Notes under the pieces: generated by a model
What the model saw: only the letters and a program-made list of their open reading frames with translations
Told to the model about the DNA's origin: nothing
The model's database searches: none
Origin: Aestuariivita boseongensis
GTDB taxonomy: Bacteria > Pseudomonadota > Alphaproteobacteria > Rhodobacterales > Rhodobacteraceae
DNA: 64,000 bases
NCBI RefSeq assembly: GCF_001262635.1
Contig: NZ_JXYH01000002.1
Span: forward strand, 1-64,000
Reading direction: 5' to 3'
Shown: positions 25,862-34,669 of the stretch, in pieces
Layout of the letters: each line of letters begins with the position of its first letter
Numbering within the stretch: the first letter of the stretch is position 1
Translations under genes and position numbers: made by a program

Positions 25862-26428
25862 ATGACCACCCCTATCCTTTCCCGGCGGGCCTTCACCCTT
25901 GCGGCGCTGGCTGGCGTCACCGTGACCGCCGCATGCGGCAATGGCATCGGCTCCACAGGCCCCGCCACCATCGACGCGCGCGTGGATGCGACGCTGGCCG
26001 AAATGTACCGGCAATATCCCAACACCGTTGAGCTTTCGAGCAAAGCCGTCGGTCTTCTGGTCATGCCATTGGTGACCGAAGCGGGGCTTGGTCTGGGCGG
26101 CGCCTATGGCCGTGGTGCGCTGCGGGTAAATGACGTGACGGTGGATTACTATTCCGTCATCAAAGGGTCCGGCGGATTGCAGATCGGCGCGCAGCAATAC
26201 GCGCATGTGCTGTTTTTCATGACACAAGAGGCGCTGTCTGATTTCCGCCGCTCCTCGGGCTGGGCGGCCGGCGCGGATGTGGAGTATGTGATCAGCGACG
26301 AAGGCGCGAGCCTGGCTGCCGATACCACCACCGTCCTTTCGCCTGTTCTGGCGGCGGTGTTCGGTCAGGCCGGTCTGCGGATCGGAGCGACGCTGGAAGG
26401 CAGCAAGTACACCCGGATCATTCCTTAA
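25862..26428 (+). CDS. SYLF-domain (Ysc84-like) lipoprotein
   Basis: A 188-residue exported protein with twin-arginine-like SRRAFTLAALAGV and a lipobox-like TAAC (about 21-24), so it is probably a lipoprotein. Residues 60-185 fit the SYLF/Ysc84 lipid-binding domain: AVGLLVMP, GLGLGGAYGRGALRV, VDYYSVIKGSGGLQIGAQQ and FFMTQEAL are the characteristic segments. In other bacteria such proteins (for example the BPSL1445 type) are abundant envelope lipoproteins of unknown role. The start at 25862 is preferred over the frame's opening at 25766. It is convergent with the small gene at 26418, overlapping by 11 bp. Confidence 0.82.
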   Translation: MTTPILSRRAFTLAALAGVTVTAACGNGIGSTGPATIDARVDATLAEMYRQYPNTVELSSKAVGLLVMPLVTEAGLGLGGAYGRGALRVNDVTVDYYSVIKGSGGLQIGAQQYAHVLFFMTQEALSDFRRSSGWAAGADVEYVISDEGASLAADTTTVLSPVLAAVFGQAGLRIGATLEGSKYTRIIP

Positions 26429-26690
26429 CGGGCGCATCTTCTTCTTTTTCAGGCGCTGGCGGTGGCAACACGGCCAGCGTGTTCTGCCCATTGTCCTGTT
26501 CAGCGCGGGCAGCCTGCAATTTCTGCAGGGCCTTGTGACGGGCCGTGCAGCTGTTGCATTCCGGTTGTTGGACTGTGTCCGTGGGCTGAGCGTTCTCATT
26601 GGCAAACGCAGCCACAGGCCATAGGCCGCAGGTCACAACAGCCGCTATTATCCCTGTTTTCCAGATTCTTAAGCGCGAAACCTCACCCAT
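26418..26690 (-). CDS. Small secreted CxxC protein downstream of the TMADH-like gene
   Basis: A 90-residue protein with a signal peptide (hydrophobic TGIIAAVVTCGLWPVAAFA, cleavage after AFA near residue 30). The short mature part contains ECNSC (Cys46 and Cys49) followed by a charged helix and a Pro/Glu-rich tail. ATG at 26690 lies 3 bp after the stop of the trimethylamine-dehydrogenase-like gene, so it is very probably in the same operon. I do not recognise the family. The CxxC could bind a metal or act as a redox pair in the periplasm. Confidence 0.6.
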   Translation of the reverse strand: MGEVSRLRIWKTGIIAAVVTCGLWPVAAFANENAQPTDTVQQPECNSCTARHKALQKLQAARAEQDNGQNTLAVLPPPAPEKEEDAPVKE

Positions 26691-26693
26691 GCT

Positions 26694-28784
26694 CTATTTC
26701 CACTTGGCAGGTGAAACGGCATCTGTTCCCAGGCCCACATCCACGCGATCATGGCGCAAAGGCAGGTCCGGATTAATCTGGCCCTCCAACTCCTGGGCAT
26801 AACGGTGCCCTGCATAGATCGCTGCGGCGATAATCGCGGGCGCGTCGCAATCGCCGATTTTGGCCAGGGTGAAGGGCAATCCCTCCGGCCCTGCCTGATC
26901 GTGCAACGCGCGATAAAGCGCATCATTGGGCCGGCGCGCCGTGACCATGACCACATTGCTGGCTGAAAGATCAGCCACCGCACCACTATAGGCGCATTCC
27001 AGCTGCGCCGTCTGGCCGTCAAAACCGGTCAGCGTCTGCGCGGTTTCGATCCGGATGCCCAAAGACATCAGATGCGCCCGGATACGCCATCGCTCGGAAG
27101 TATTGCCCGCCCAGCGGGACACGCTGTCGCTGTCAGTGACATAGGTCACCTCATGCCCTTCGGCGCGGATGCGTTCGGCCATGACGCTGGCCATGTAATA
27201 CCCCTCCCCGTCGAAGACGATCGTGGGGCCGTCTGGCAGGTTGCCGTCCATGATGTCATCCGGGGTGAAGACCCGTGTCAGGGCCTCTCCATTGGCGATG
27301 GGCAGGAAGATTTCTTCGTTGAACCGCTCTTTCCGCCAGGTCGCACCGGTGGCAATGGCGACGTGATCGGCCGCGACGGCGAAAACATCCTGCGCGGTCA
27401 GACGGCTTTCGCGGAAGAGCTCGACATTCGGCAGGTCGATCAGCTGCTGCGCGCGGTAGTCACGCACACGGATATATTCGCTCATCCCCGGCAGGGCGGC
27501 TTCGCGGGTGACGCGGCCGCCCAACTCGCGCGTGGCTTCGGCCAGCATCACATCATAGCCGCGTGCGCCAAGCGCGCGGGCCGCCTCCAACCCCGTGGGC
27601 CCTGCCCCGACGATCAGAACGCGGCTGTCTGAGGCTTTTTGCCTGATGATCTCGGGATGCCAACCGCGGCGCCATTCTTCGCCCATTGTCGGGTTCTGGG
27701 TGCAGCGGATGGGCACGCCCAGGCTGTCGCCGGAATAGCAGATATTGCAGCCGATGCATTCGCGGATGGCGCTCAGGCGACCTTCCTTGATCTTGTTCGG
27801 CAGAAATGGATCAGCAATCGAGGGGCGCGCGGCCCCGATGAAATCGGAGATCCCCCGCTTGATCTGGCTGACCATCGTGTCGGGTGACGTGAAGCGCCCC
27901 ACGGTGACAACGGGCACATCGGTGACCGATTTGACCCATTCCATGTAGGGCTCAAGCGCGCCTTCTTTCACAAAGCGCGACACGCCCATTTCCAGCGAAT
28001 AGTCGGCGATATTGATGTCCCAAAGATCGGGCAGATCGGCCAGCATCTGAAACATCTCGCGCCGTTCGCCCAGGATGGGATGGCCGTCTTCGCCAATCTC
28101 TTCATCCGCTGAAAAGCGCACCGCCACGGCGCAGCGGTCGCCCACGGCCTCTTTCGTTTCTTCGATCAGTTCACGGGTCAGGCGCACCCGGTTTTCCAGG
28201 CTGCCGCCATATTCATCGCTGCGCGTGTTCATGCGCGGATTGAGGAAGTTCGAGATCAGATACCCATGCGTCGCATAGACATAAACCACGTCAAATCCAG
28301 CATCGCGCGCCCGCAATGCGGCGCGTTTGTGCCAGTGGCGGAAATTGCGGATATCGGTCTTGTCCATGGCGCGCGTCTGGAACGGGTGGCCGGCCAGGTT
28401 GGGCACGCTATCCACATCCATCGACGGCAGGCGCGTCATCAGGTTGATCGTGCGCGCCCCGCCATACCAGAGCTCGGCCCCGGCAAGGCTGCCATGTTCG
28501 TGCACCGCATCCGTCATCAGCCTGTGCGCGCGCACATCGCTGTCATCCCAAAGCGAGGCCGAAGGATGTGGCAGGTCATCCGATGACGGATGGATCGAGT
28601 TGTATTCAGTACAGACAACCCCCCATCCGCCCTGCGCCTTCATCCCGCGCATGGCCGCCAGTGTGCGTGGTCTCAGATGGCCCATGCCGGTGCAATGCGG
28701 CACCTGGTAAAACCTGTTCGGGGCCGTGACAGGACCGATCTTCACAGGTTCAAACAGAATGTCATAACGGGGATCTCGGGTCAT
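26694..28784 (-). CDS. Trimethylamine-dehydrogenase-family FMN/4Fe-4S/FAD oxidoreductase
   Basis: A 696-residue flavoprotein: FMN-binding TIM barrel of the Old-Yellow-Enzyme type (1-340), a 4Fe-4S motif Cys343-Cys346-Cys349-Cys361 (CIGCNICYSGDSLGVPIRC) and a C-terminal FAD/NAD-like region with GAGPTG at 393-398. This layout belongs to trimethylamine and dimethylamine dehydrogenases and to the N-demethylases DgcA (dimethylglycine) and StcD/HpbB (N-methylproline, from proline betaines). An oxidative N-demethylation is therefore the best guess, but the substrate is open. It is downstream of the BetI-like regulator in the transporter operon. Confidence 0.85.
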   Translation of the reverse strand: MTRDPRYDILFEPVKIGPVTAPNRFYQVPHCTGMGHLRPRTLAAMRGMKAQGGWGVVCTEYNSIHPSSDDLPHPSASLWDDSDVRAHRLMTDAVHEHGSLAGAELWYGGARTINLMTRLPSMDVDSVPNLAGHPFQTRAMDKTDIRNFRHWHKRAALRARDAGFDVVYVYATHGYLISNFLNPRMNTRSDEYGGSLENRVRLTRELIEETKEAVGDRCAVAVRFSADEEIGEDGHPILGERREMFQMLADLPDLWDINIADYSLEMGVSRFVKEGALEPYMEWVKSVTDVPVVTVGRFTSPDTMVSQIKRGISDFIGAARPSIADPFLPNKIKEGRLSAIRECIGCNICYSGDSLGVPIRCTQNPTMGEEWRRGWHPEIIRQKASDSRVLIVGAGPTGLEAARALGARGYDVMLAEATRELGGRVTREAALPGMSEYIRVRDYRAQQLIDLPNVELFRESRLTAQDVFAVAADHVAIATGATWRKERFNEEIFLPIANGEALTRVFTPDDIMDGNLPDGPTIVFDGEGYYMASVMAERIRAEGHEVTYVTDSDSVSRWAGNTSERWRIRAHLMSLGIRIETAQTLTGFDGQTAQLECAYSGAVADLSASNVVMVTARRPNDALYRALHDQAGPEGLPFTLAKIGDCDAPAIIAAAIYAGHRYAQELEGQINPDLPLRHDRVDVGLGTDAVSPAKWK

Positions 28785-28859
28785 CTTTCAGCACTCTGCA
28801 GGGGATTATCCGGTCAGGGGCGGCCCGAACCGTGTGTGATGTCGGACAGGCGGTTCGTG

Positions 28860-29519
28860 TCAGGGGCCAGGCATGTTGAAATGCTGGGGAAACACCTGCG
28901 CCAGATATGCAATGACATGGTCGCGCGCACCCTCGCGCGTGTAGGTCTCCGGATAGGTCAGAAGTTCAAGCCACATACCGTCGTAGAAAGCTTCGAGCAT
29001 ATTGGCGACCTGCCGGGCGGAGAGGCCGGTATATCCCCCCTCCGCGCGGATCTGTTCGCACAGGGCCAAAGAGATATCGAACCGCTCCATATCAATGGTT
29101 TCGATCAGTTTCCGATAGGTCTTGCGGCGGCCGGCCTCGCCATAGAAGGCGTACCAGACGGCCAGCTTTTTCTGAGAACAGATCTTGGGATGGAAATGCG
29201 CATCCACAATCGCCTGCAGCTTTTCCGGCGCGGAAAGCCCCGCATCGCGATAGGCCTTCAACCAATGGTCGTGATGTTCCCGCGCAAGGTGGATCAGGGT
29301 TTCCTCGAACAGGTTCTGTTTGCTTTCGAAATGGAAATTCACAATGCCGATGGACAGACCTGCATATTCGGTCACCCTGGACATCGTGGTGCCGCCAATC
29401 CCGTGTTTGGCGATGGATTTGATCGTGGCTTCGATCAACTGTTGGCGGCGCACCTCTTTGCTTTCCGTACGACGGGGCGCTTTTCCTTCGGCTTTTGGCT
29501 TCCTGAGCGTCTGGTTCAT
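28860..29519 (-). CDS. TetR-family repressor, BetI-like
   Basis: A 219-residue regulator. The N-terminal HTH (about 22-70) has the helices RRQQLIEATIKSIAKHG, TTMSRVTEYAGLS and IGIVNFHFESKQNLFEETL, and the middle part (LREHHDHWLKAY-type, AVWYAFYGEA) matches the BetI branch, which senses choline or related quaternary amines. It sits between the ATPase gene (45 bp) and the TMADH-like gene in one leftward operon. The related dyads at 33747-33769 and 46051-46076 are the natural candidates for its operators. The ligand is probably the cluster's methylated substrate. Confidence 0.85.
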   Translation of the reverse strand: MNQTLRKPKAEGKAPRRTESKEVRRQQLIEATIKSIAKHGIGGTTMSRVTEYAGLSIGIVNFHFESKQNLFEETLIHLAREHHDHWLKAYRDAGLSAPEKLQAIVDAHFHPKICSQKKLAVWYAFYGEAGRRKTYRKLIETIDMERFDISLALCEQIRAEGGYTGLSARQVANMLEAFYDGMWLELLTYPETYTREGARDHVIAYLAQVFPQHFNMPGP

Positions 29520-29564
29520 GTCACTTCCGCGCCCTCCTCCCCCAGAGGTGGGCGATATCCCTTC

Positions 29565-30668
29565 TTAATCCGCGTCCAGAACAACCACAGCATCGGGTGA
29601 CCACGAGAGCCACATGGGCGCACCCATGGGGGCTGCGGCCGCTCCGTTCACGCGGTCGAGGTTTTGTGCCGAAACGGCAATCGGTTCTTCTTTCCCGTCA
29701 ACGCTGACGTAATAATGGCTCCGCTCCCCCAGATAGGCGGCATTGGCGACCTTGCCCTGAATGGCGAATTCCGCATCCGGCTTGTGTTCGGTAAGCAGAA
29801 ATTTCTCGGGCCGCAAGGCGATCTGGACGGTGGCGCCATCGGGTTTGGTCAGGTTTTCAAGAGGTACTGGGATGTGCCCCAGCCCTTCGGCCTCGACCGC
29901 GCCCATGGCCGATCCGTTGCGCCGCACGGTTCCACGGAAGAAGTTCATATTGCCGATGAAACTGGCTACCTCTCGCGTGCGGGGCGTTTCATACAGCCGG
30001 GAAGGCGTGTCGACTTGCAGCACCTGCCCGCCCGACATCACCGCGATGCGGTCCGAAAGCGTTAGCGCCTCTTCCTGATCGTGGGTCACGAAAACAAACG
30101 TGATCCCCACTTGCCGCTGCAAAGCGCGCAACTCCAGCTGCATCTGCTCACGCAGCTGTTTGTCCAGCGCGCCCAGCGGTTCATCCAGAAGCAGGACCTT
30201 GGGCCGCAGGATCAGCGCACGGGCCAGTGCGATGCGCTGGCGCTGGCCGCCCGACAGTTCGTTGGCCTTGCGCTGGCCATAGCCGGGCAGTTTGATCAGC
30301 TCAAGCATCTCATCCACCATCTCGGCCCGCTTGGCCTTGGACAGCCGCTGTTTGCGCAACCCATAAGCGATGTTGTCGGCCACATTCAGATGCGGGAAAA
30401 TCGCATAGCTTTGAAACACCATGTTCACCGGGCGGTGATGCGGCGGCACATCTGCGGTGGGTTGACCGTCGATATAGATCTCACCCGACGAGGTGCTTTC
30501 AAACCCTGCCAGCATCCGAAGCAGGGTCGTTTTCCCGCAGCCCGAAGCACCCAGCAGAGAAAAGAACTCCCCCTGTTTGATGTCCATCGACACATTGTTG
30601 ATGGCCTGGAAGCTGCCAAAAAACTTATTGACGTTCTGGATCGAGATGAAGGCGTCAGAGGATGACAT
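29565..30668 (-). CDS. ABC transporter ATPase, spermidine/putrescine (PotA) type
   Basis: A 367-residue ATPase energising uptake through the two permeases encoded just upstream. Walker A GASGCGKTT (about 43-51), Q-loop FQSYAIFPHL, signature LSGGQRQRIALARAL and Walker B LLLDEPLGALD are complete, and a TOBE domain occupies about 285-360. The ATG at 30668 touches the permease stop, which indicates coupling. An in-frame extension to 30749 was rejected because it overlaps the permease gene. PotA-like ATPases serve polyamines but also many betaine-like and aromatic amine substrates in this bacterial group. Confidence 0.92.
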   Translation of the reverse strand: MSSSDAFISIQNVNKFFGSFQAINNVSMDIKQGEFFSLLGASGCGKTTLLRMLAGFESTSSGEIYIDGQPTADVPPHHRPVNMVFQSYAIFPHLNVADNIAYGLRKQRLSKAKRAEMVDEMLELIKLPGYGQRKANELSGGQRQRIALARALILRPKVLLLDEPLGALDKQLREQMQLELRALQRQVGITFVFVTHDQEEALTLSDRIAVMSGGQVLQVDTPSRLYETPRTREVASFIGNMNFFRGTVRRNGSAMGAVEAEGLGHIPVPLENLTKPDGATVQIALRPEKFLLTEHKPDAEFAIQGKVANAAYLGERSHYYVSVDGKEEPIAVSAQNLDRVNGAAAAPMGAPMWLSWSPDAVVVLDAD

Positions 30669-30669
30669 G

Positions 30670-31491
30670 TCAAAGCGCCTCTTGGTTTTGCTCATCCAAC
30701 CCCATGCGCCCGACCCATTGGGCGAAAAAGACAAGGATGAAGGAGACAAACAGGATCAGCGACGAAAGCGCCAAAACGGACGGGAATTCCTGCGGGAAGC
30801 GCAACTGCCCCCAGATGTACATGGGCAAGGTCGGGTCGGTTCCGGTCAGGAAGAAGGCCATGATGAATTCATCGAAGGAGATGGTGAAGGTCAGCAGAAG
30901 GCTTGCTACGACGCCGGGGAAAACCATCGGGAAGGTCACACGCCAGAAGGTCCACCACCCGTTTTCGCCCAGATCGGCGCTGGCTTCTTCCATCGACGGA
31001 TCGAACCCTTCAAAGCGCGGCAGCAGCGTGGCCACCGCGAAAGGCAGGCAGACGATCAGATGGCCCAGCCCCACGGTATAAAGCGTCAGCGGAATGCCCA
31101 TCCGGCTGAGCAGCACCAGAAGCGCCACACCAAAAATGATGCCGGGGATGACAAGCGGCATCATGATGAAGGTCACCAAGGCGGATTTACCCGGCATGCG
31201 GTATCGGGTGATAGCACGGGCTGCGATCACGCCCAGAATAGTCGAAATCACCGCCACGCAGGCACCCACCTTGATCGAGTTGAACAGCGCATTCCAGACC
31301 GGCTCGCGCGTCCAAAGCTCCCTATACCAGCGGAAAGTGAACCCTTCGAGCGGGAAGCGGACATAGATCGACTCGTTGAAGCTGAATAGCGGGATGAACA
31401 GGACCGGCACGTACAGCACGATCAGGAAGATCACCGCATAGATCTGCAAGGGCCGGTTCGGGCGCTTGATATACGTGCCGTGGTCGCTCAT
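30670..31491 (-). CDS. ABC permease, PotC type
   Basis: A 273-residue inner-membrane permease with six predicted helices and the EAA-loop motif EEASADLGENGWWTFWRVTFPM (about 170-190) that docks onto the ATPase. The first helix follows a short cytosolic N-terminus (RPNRPLQIYAVIFLIVLYVPVLF region). The ATG at 31491 overlaps the stop of the upstream permease (ATGA). The frame remains open to 31554 but that part lies inside the other permease gene. Confidence 0.92.
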   Translation of the reverse strand: MSDHGTYIKRPNRPLQIYAVIFLIVLYVPVLFIPLFSFNESIYVRFPLEGFTFRWYRELWTREPVWNALFNSIKVGACVAVISTILGVIAARAITRYRMPGKSALVTFIMMPLVIPGIIFGVALLVLLSRMGIPLTLYTVGLGHLIVCLPFAVATLLPRFEGFDPSMEEASADLGENGWWTFWRVTFPMVFPGVVASLLLTFTISFDEFIMAFFLTGTDPTLPMYIWGQLRFPQEFPSVLALSSLILFVSFILVFFAQWVGRMGLDEQNQEAL

Positions 31492-32423
31492 GCGATCTTC
31501 TCCTGCGCCTTGCGGGTGATGAACAGGAACACAAGGGCGATCAGCGAAATCCACAACATCAGCACGATCGAGAGCGTCGCGCCCATGGGCCAGTTGTTCA
31601 CCCGCCCGAATTGTAGCTGGATGAAATTGCCGATCATCGCGCCGTCCGGGCCGCCCAGCAATGCGGGCGTGATGTAATCGCCGGTGGTCGGGATGAAGAT
31701 CAGGAAGCAGGCGGCGATCACGCCGGGCATCGACAGGGGCAGCGTGATACGGAAGAACCTTGCGACCGGCCCGTCGCCCAGATCGGTGGCCGCCTCAAGC
31801 AGCGATTTGTCGATTTTTTCAAGGCTCACATACAGCGGCAGGATCGCGAAGGCGGCCCAGGCATGGGCCAGCGTGATGATCACCGCCTCTTGCGAATAAA
31901 GCAGAAATTCAAGGGGTTGGTCGATCAATCCCACGGTCATCAGACCGGAATTGATCACCCCTTCATAGCCCAGGATCACCTTCCAGGCGAAGACGCGCAG
32001 CAGGTAGCTGGTCCAGAAAGGCAGCGTCATCAGGATGATCCACATCATCTTGTTGCGATGCACGTGGAAGGCGACGTAATAGGCCATCGGATAGCACAGC
32101 AGTACCGTCACGAGGGTGGCCACACCGGAAATCCAGAAAGACCGCTGTAATAGCGCTCCAAAGATCGGCTCGCTCCAGGCGCGGACATAGTTGTTGGTGG
32201 TGAATGTGGTGTCGAAGCCAAAGCCGTCGCGCGTCCAGAAGCTGATCACCAAGAGGATGATGAAGGGCACCAGAATTCCCACTGTCATGATCGCCAATGT
32301 GGGCGACATCAACGCATATCCGCGCGCTGTCTCGCTTCGATGGAAAAAGCCCGACAAGCGGGACGCGCGGTACTGGCGCGTTTGCGGCGGACTTTCAGAG
32401 GCGGGAAGCGAGGTATCGGCCAT
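31488..32423 (-). CDS. ABC permease, PotB type
   Basis: A 311-residue inner-membrane permease, the partner of the PotC-like protein. Helices begin at about residue 38, and the EAA motif EAATDLGDGPVARFFRITLPLSMPG lies at about 205-225. The start ATG at 32423 is preferred, although a TTG three codons upstream is in frame. It is separated from the binding-protein gene by 71 bp that contain a strong terminator, so its expression should be lower than that of the binding protein. Confidence 0.92.
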   Translation of the reverse strand: MADTSLPASESPPQTRQYRASRLSGFFHRSETARGYALMSPTLAIMTVGILVPFIILLVISFWTRDGFGFDTTFTTNNYVRAWSEPIFGALLQRSFWISGVATLVTVLLCYPMAYYVAFHVHRNKMMWIILMTLPFWTSYLLRVFAWKVILGYEGVINSGLMTVGLIDQPLEFLLYSQEAVIITLAHAWAAFAILPLYVSLEKIDKSLLEAATDLGDGPVARFFRITLPLSMPGVIAACFLIFIPTTGDYITPALLGGPDGAMIGNFIQLQFGRVNNWPMGATLSIVLMLWISLIALVFLFITRKAQEKIA

Positions 32424-32455
32424 TCGTCTCAATTCTTGGGTTGAGGGACGAAAAA

Positions 32456-32479
32456 CGCCCGCCGGGAATGCGGCGGGCG
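32456..32479 (-). terminator. Intrinsic terminator/attenuator between binding protein and permease genes
   Basis: On the minus strand a 9-bp stem (CGCCCGCCG / CGGCGGGCG) with a 6-nt loop is followed by TTTTTCG (A residues at 32451-32455). It lies after the binding-protein stop (32495) and before the permease start (32423). Such a partial terminator is a known way to make more periplasmic binding protein than membrane components. Confidence 0.75.
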
Positions 32480-32494
32480 CTGGTGATGGGCAGG

Positions 32495-33616
32495 TTAGAA
32501 GCCAGCCTTGATCTGCTCAAACGTCTCGTTCATGCGGGTTTCCCAGTCTTGCGACTGGGGCTGCTGAAAGTGACCCGCTTCGAGGATTTCGAACGGGTTC
32601 TTGGACAGGCCCAGATCCTGCAGCGTCGCCGCGTCGAATTCATCGAAGGATTTGATGTTCGAATGGCCATAGCCATAGTCGTTGATCATGAACTTGCCCG
32701 ACTCCACGCTCAGCAGCGAGTCGATCACATCATAGGCGCGATCCAGGTTCGGGGCATCCTTGTGGATCACAACACCGCAGACCCAGGTCAGTGCGCCTTC
32801 CTTAGGTGCCGCGAACTTGACTGGAACACCTTCGGATTTCAGCAATGTGGCCGAGCTGTTCCATGTCATGGCCGCAACCATCTCTCCCGACGACAGCGCC
32901 TGTTCCAGGGTTGTCGTGTCATCGGTATAGGTCCGGATCAGCGGGCGTTGTTCGCGCATCACGGCCGCGATTTTCTCAAACGCCTCGTCCGTCGCGATAT
33001 CGGCGAAATCGACGCCGGCCTTGATCGCGCCGCACCACCAGGCATCCGCGCCCGACGCCAGAGAGCCCAGCCGGTTCGCATAGCGCTTGTCCCACAGCAT
33101 GTCCCAGCTTTCCTCGCCTTCCAGCTCGAACATGTCGGTGCGATACGTGACGGAGGTTTGTCCCCAGTCAAACGGCGCCATCCAGACATTGCCGCCATCG
33201 GCAGCATTACCCGGAAGATCCACGAGTTCGGGCATCACATCCGACCAGTTGGACAACCGCGTTACATCGATCGGCTGGAACAGGCCCGAGGCCACCCAGC
33301 GCGGCAGCGCCTGGTTGCAGGGGTGTGAAACATCCACCACGAAACCGCCGCGCATTTTCGTGAGCGCTTCTTCAGATCCGCCGAAGATCGAGAAATTCGG
33401 CAGCGCACCGTTCTTGGCCTCGTAGGGCTTGAACAGCTCGGGGATGTCATAGCCACCCCAGGTGAAGAAAGTGGCCTCATCGCCGGAGGCCGCAGCGCGC
33501 CGCGCCGAAACGGGAAGCGTGGTCATCGCCACACCGGCGGCCAGCAAACCTTGGGTGAACTTCCGGCGGCTGAGCTTGCCTTCCCGCACGGCTCCTAACT
33601 GATCGACAACATCCAT
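32495..33616 (-). CDS. Extracellular solute-binding protein, PotD/PotF type, Tat-type signal
   Basis: A 373-residue periplasmic binding protein that would deliver the substrate to the PotBC-like permeases. The N-terminus has a twin-arginine signal (LSRRKFTQGLLAAGVAM, residues 15-31) and the mature part begins with the family's FFTWGGYDIPEL-type strand. The acidic residues that hold polyamine amines in PotD cannot be mapped with certainty, so a spermidine ligand should not be assumed. It is the first gene of the leftward operon. AGGGGAGAT precedes the ATG by a normal distance, and the operator-like dyad at 33747-33769 is about 130 bp upstream. Confidence 0.9.
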   Translation of the reverse strand: MDVVDQLGAVREGKLSRRKFTQGLLAAGVAMTTLPVSARRAAASGDEATFFTWGGYDIPELFKPYEAKNGALPNFSIFGGSEEALTKMRGGFVVDVSHPCNQALPRWVASGLFQPIDVTRLSNWSDVMPELVDLPGNAADGGNVWMAPFDWGQTSVTYRTDMFELEGEESWDMLWDKRYANRLGSLASGADAWWCGAIKAGVDFADIATDEAFEKIAAVMREQRPLIRTYTDDTTTLEQALSSGEMVAAMTWNSSATLLKSEGVPVKFAAPKEGALTWVCGVVIHKDAPNLDRAYDVIDSLLSVESGKFMINDYGYGHSNIKSFDEFDAATLQDLGLSKNPFEILEAGHFQQPQSQDWETRMNETFEQIKAGF

Positions 33617-33746
33617 TGGTTCTATATCTCCCCTATTGGACAGCGACCCCTTTTGACTTCGGGGCCTGTGTGGTCATCGTCACCGGGGCTGGGGTCCGTT
33701 CTGCCTGATTTCGCGGCATTCGGCTTGTTTTCATGGGCCCTTTGAC

Positions 33747-33769
33747 TGAATGATCATTCAATCATTGAA
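33747..33769. promoter_or_regulatory. TetR/BetI-type operator dyad A in the divergent control region
   Basis: The perfect palindrome TGAATGATCATTCA (33747-33760) overlaps a second palindrome TTCAATCATTGAA (33757-33769). The region separates the binding-protein gene (leftward, start 33616) from the bicupin gene (rightward, start 33893) and could control both. Almost the same double motif recurs at 46051-46076. The size and symmetry suit a TetR-family repressor, and the BetI-like protein at 28860-29519 is the obvious candidate. Confidence 0.65.
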
Positions 33770-33892
33770 ACGGCACCCGAATCGAGTCAAGCCTTTTGGC
33801 AATTCAGAAAAGTGAATTGGGCACTGCGCTCAAAAATCGTGCACCGGCGCGCACCGCCATGCGCATGCATGCGCTTTCAAGGAGATCCAAAG

Positions 33893-34666
33893 ATGAAAGA
33901 TACTGCGACAAACCAGCTGCGTCTCATCCGGTTTGAGCCCAACGGACCCGCCGGTCTGAAACCCATGGACCTGACGCCTTACGAGTTCCATACCCGCCCC
34001 GAACAGCAAAACCTCCATGTATATTTCGAAGACGAAGAGCTGGGCATGAGCGTCGGCGTCTGGGACACCACGCCGATGCAGGAGCCCTTTGGCCCCTACC
34101 CTGGCGACGAGTTCATCCATGTGCTTGAAGGGCATTTCGACATGATGGATACGGTCGATGGCTCGGGCGAAAACGTGGCCTGCTCCAAGGGGCAAAGCGT
34201 GATCTTTCGCAACGGCGTGCCGGTCAGCTGGAAGCAGCATGATTACCTCAAGAAATTCTACATCACATACACCGACCCGCGGGCAGCCACGCCCGAAGGG
34301 CTGAGTGCCAAAGGCGGCATTCAGGCTTTGGACCCCGAGTTTACGCTGACCGATGACGATATTTTGCCTGACAGTTCGGTCAAACAGCGCGAGAAAGTGC
34401 TGTTCACCAATGATCACGGCAATTTCGAAGTCGGGTGCTGGGACAGCGTTGCCTTCACAAGCGAAGTCGCGCCGTTCCCTTATCACGAGTTTTGCCAGGT
34501 TCTGGAGGGTGAGGTTACCCTGACCGATGCCGATGGCGCCCGGCACGTGTTCAAACCGGGTGAGTGCTTTTTCATACCTGCGGGCACACCTGTGGGCTGG
34601 CATGTGCTGGCTTATCTCAAGAAGTACTACGCCGCCCTCGATCCCAGCATCCATCCCGGGGGCTGA
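33893..34666 (+). CDS. Bicupin protein
   Basis: A 257-residue cytosolic protein with two cupin domains in tandem (about 40-125 and 160-250) of the EutQ/DUF861-like type. Each has the GDEFIHVLEG or YHEFCQVLEG strand and a second motif with proline/glycine (GQSVIFRNGVPVSWK and GECFFIPAGTPVGWH), a repeat that suggests internal duplication. The start at 33893 has AAGGAGATCCAAAG upstream. The next gene begins after 3 bp. It may be an enzyme (amidohydrolase- or lyase-like) or a substrate sensor. No exact function is recognised. Confidence 0.8.
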   Translation: MKDTATNQLRLIRFEPNGPAGLKPMDLTPYEFHTRPEQQNLHVYFEDEELGMSVGVWDTTPMQEPFGPYPGDEFIHVLEGHFDMMDTVDGSGENVACSKGQSVIFRNGVPVSWKQHDYLKKFYITYTDPRAATPEGLSAKGGIQALDPEFTLTDDDILPDSSVKQREKVLFTNDHGNFEVGCWDSVAFTSEVAPFPYHEFCQVLEGEVTLTDADGARHVFKPGECFFIPAGTPVGWHVLAYLKKYYAALDPSIHPGG

Positions 34667-34669
34667 ACC

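Noticed and set aside
29565-33616. Naming the importer as a spermidine/putrescine transporter
   Set aside because: The family is right, but the context is methylated-amine catabolism with a BetI-like regulator, and no polyamine-binding residues could be mapped with confidence.
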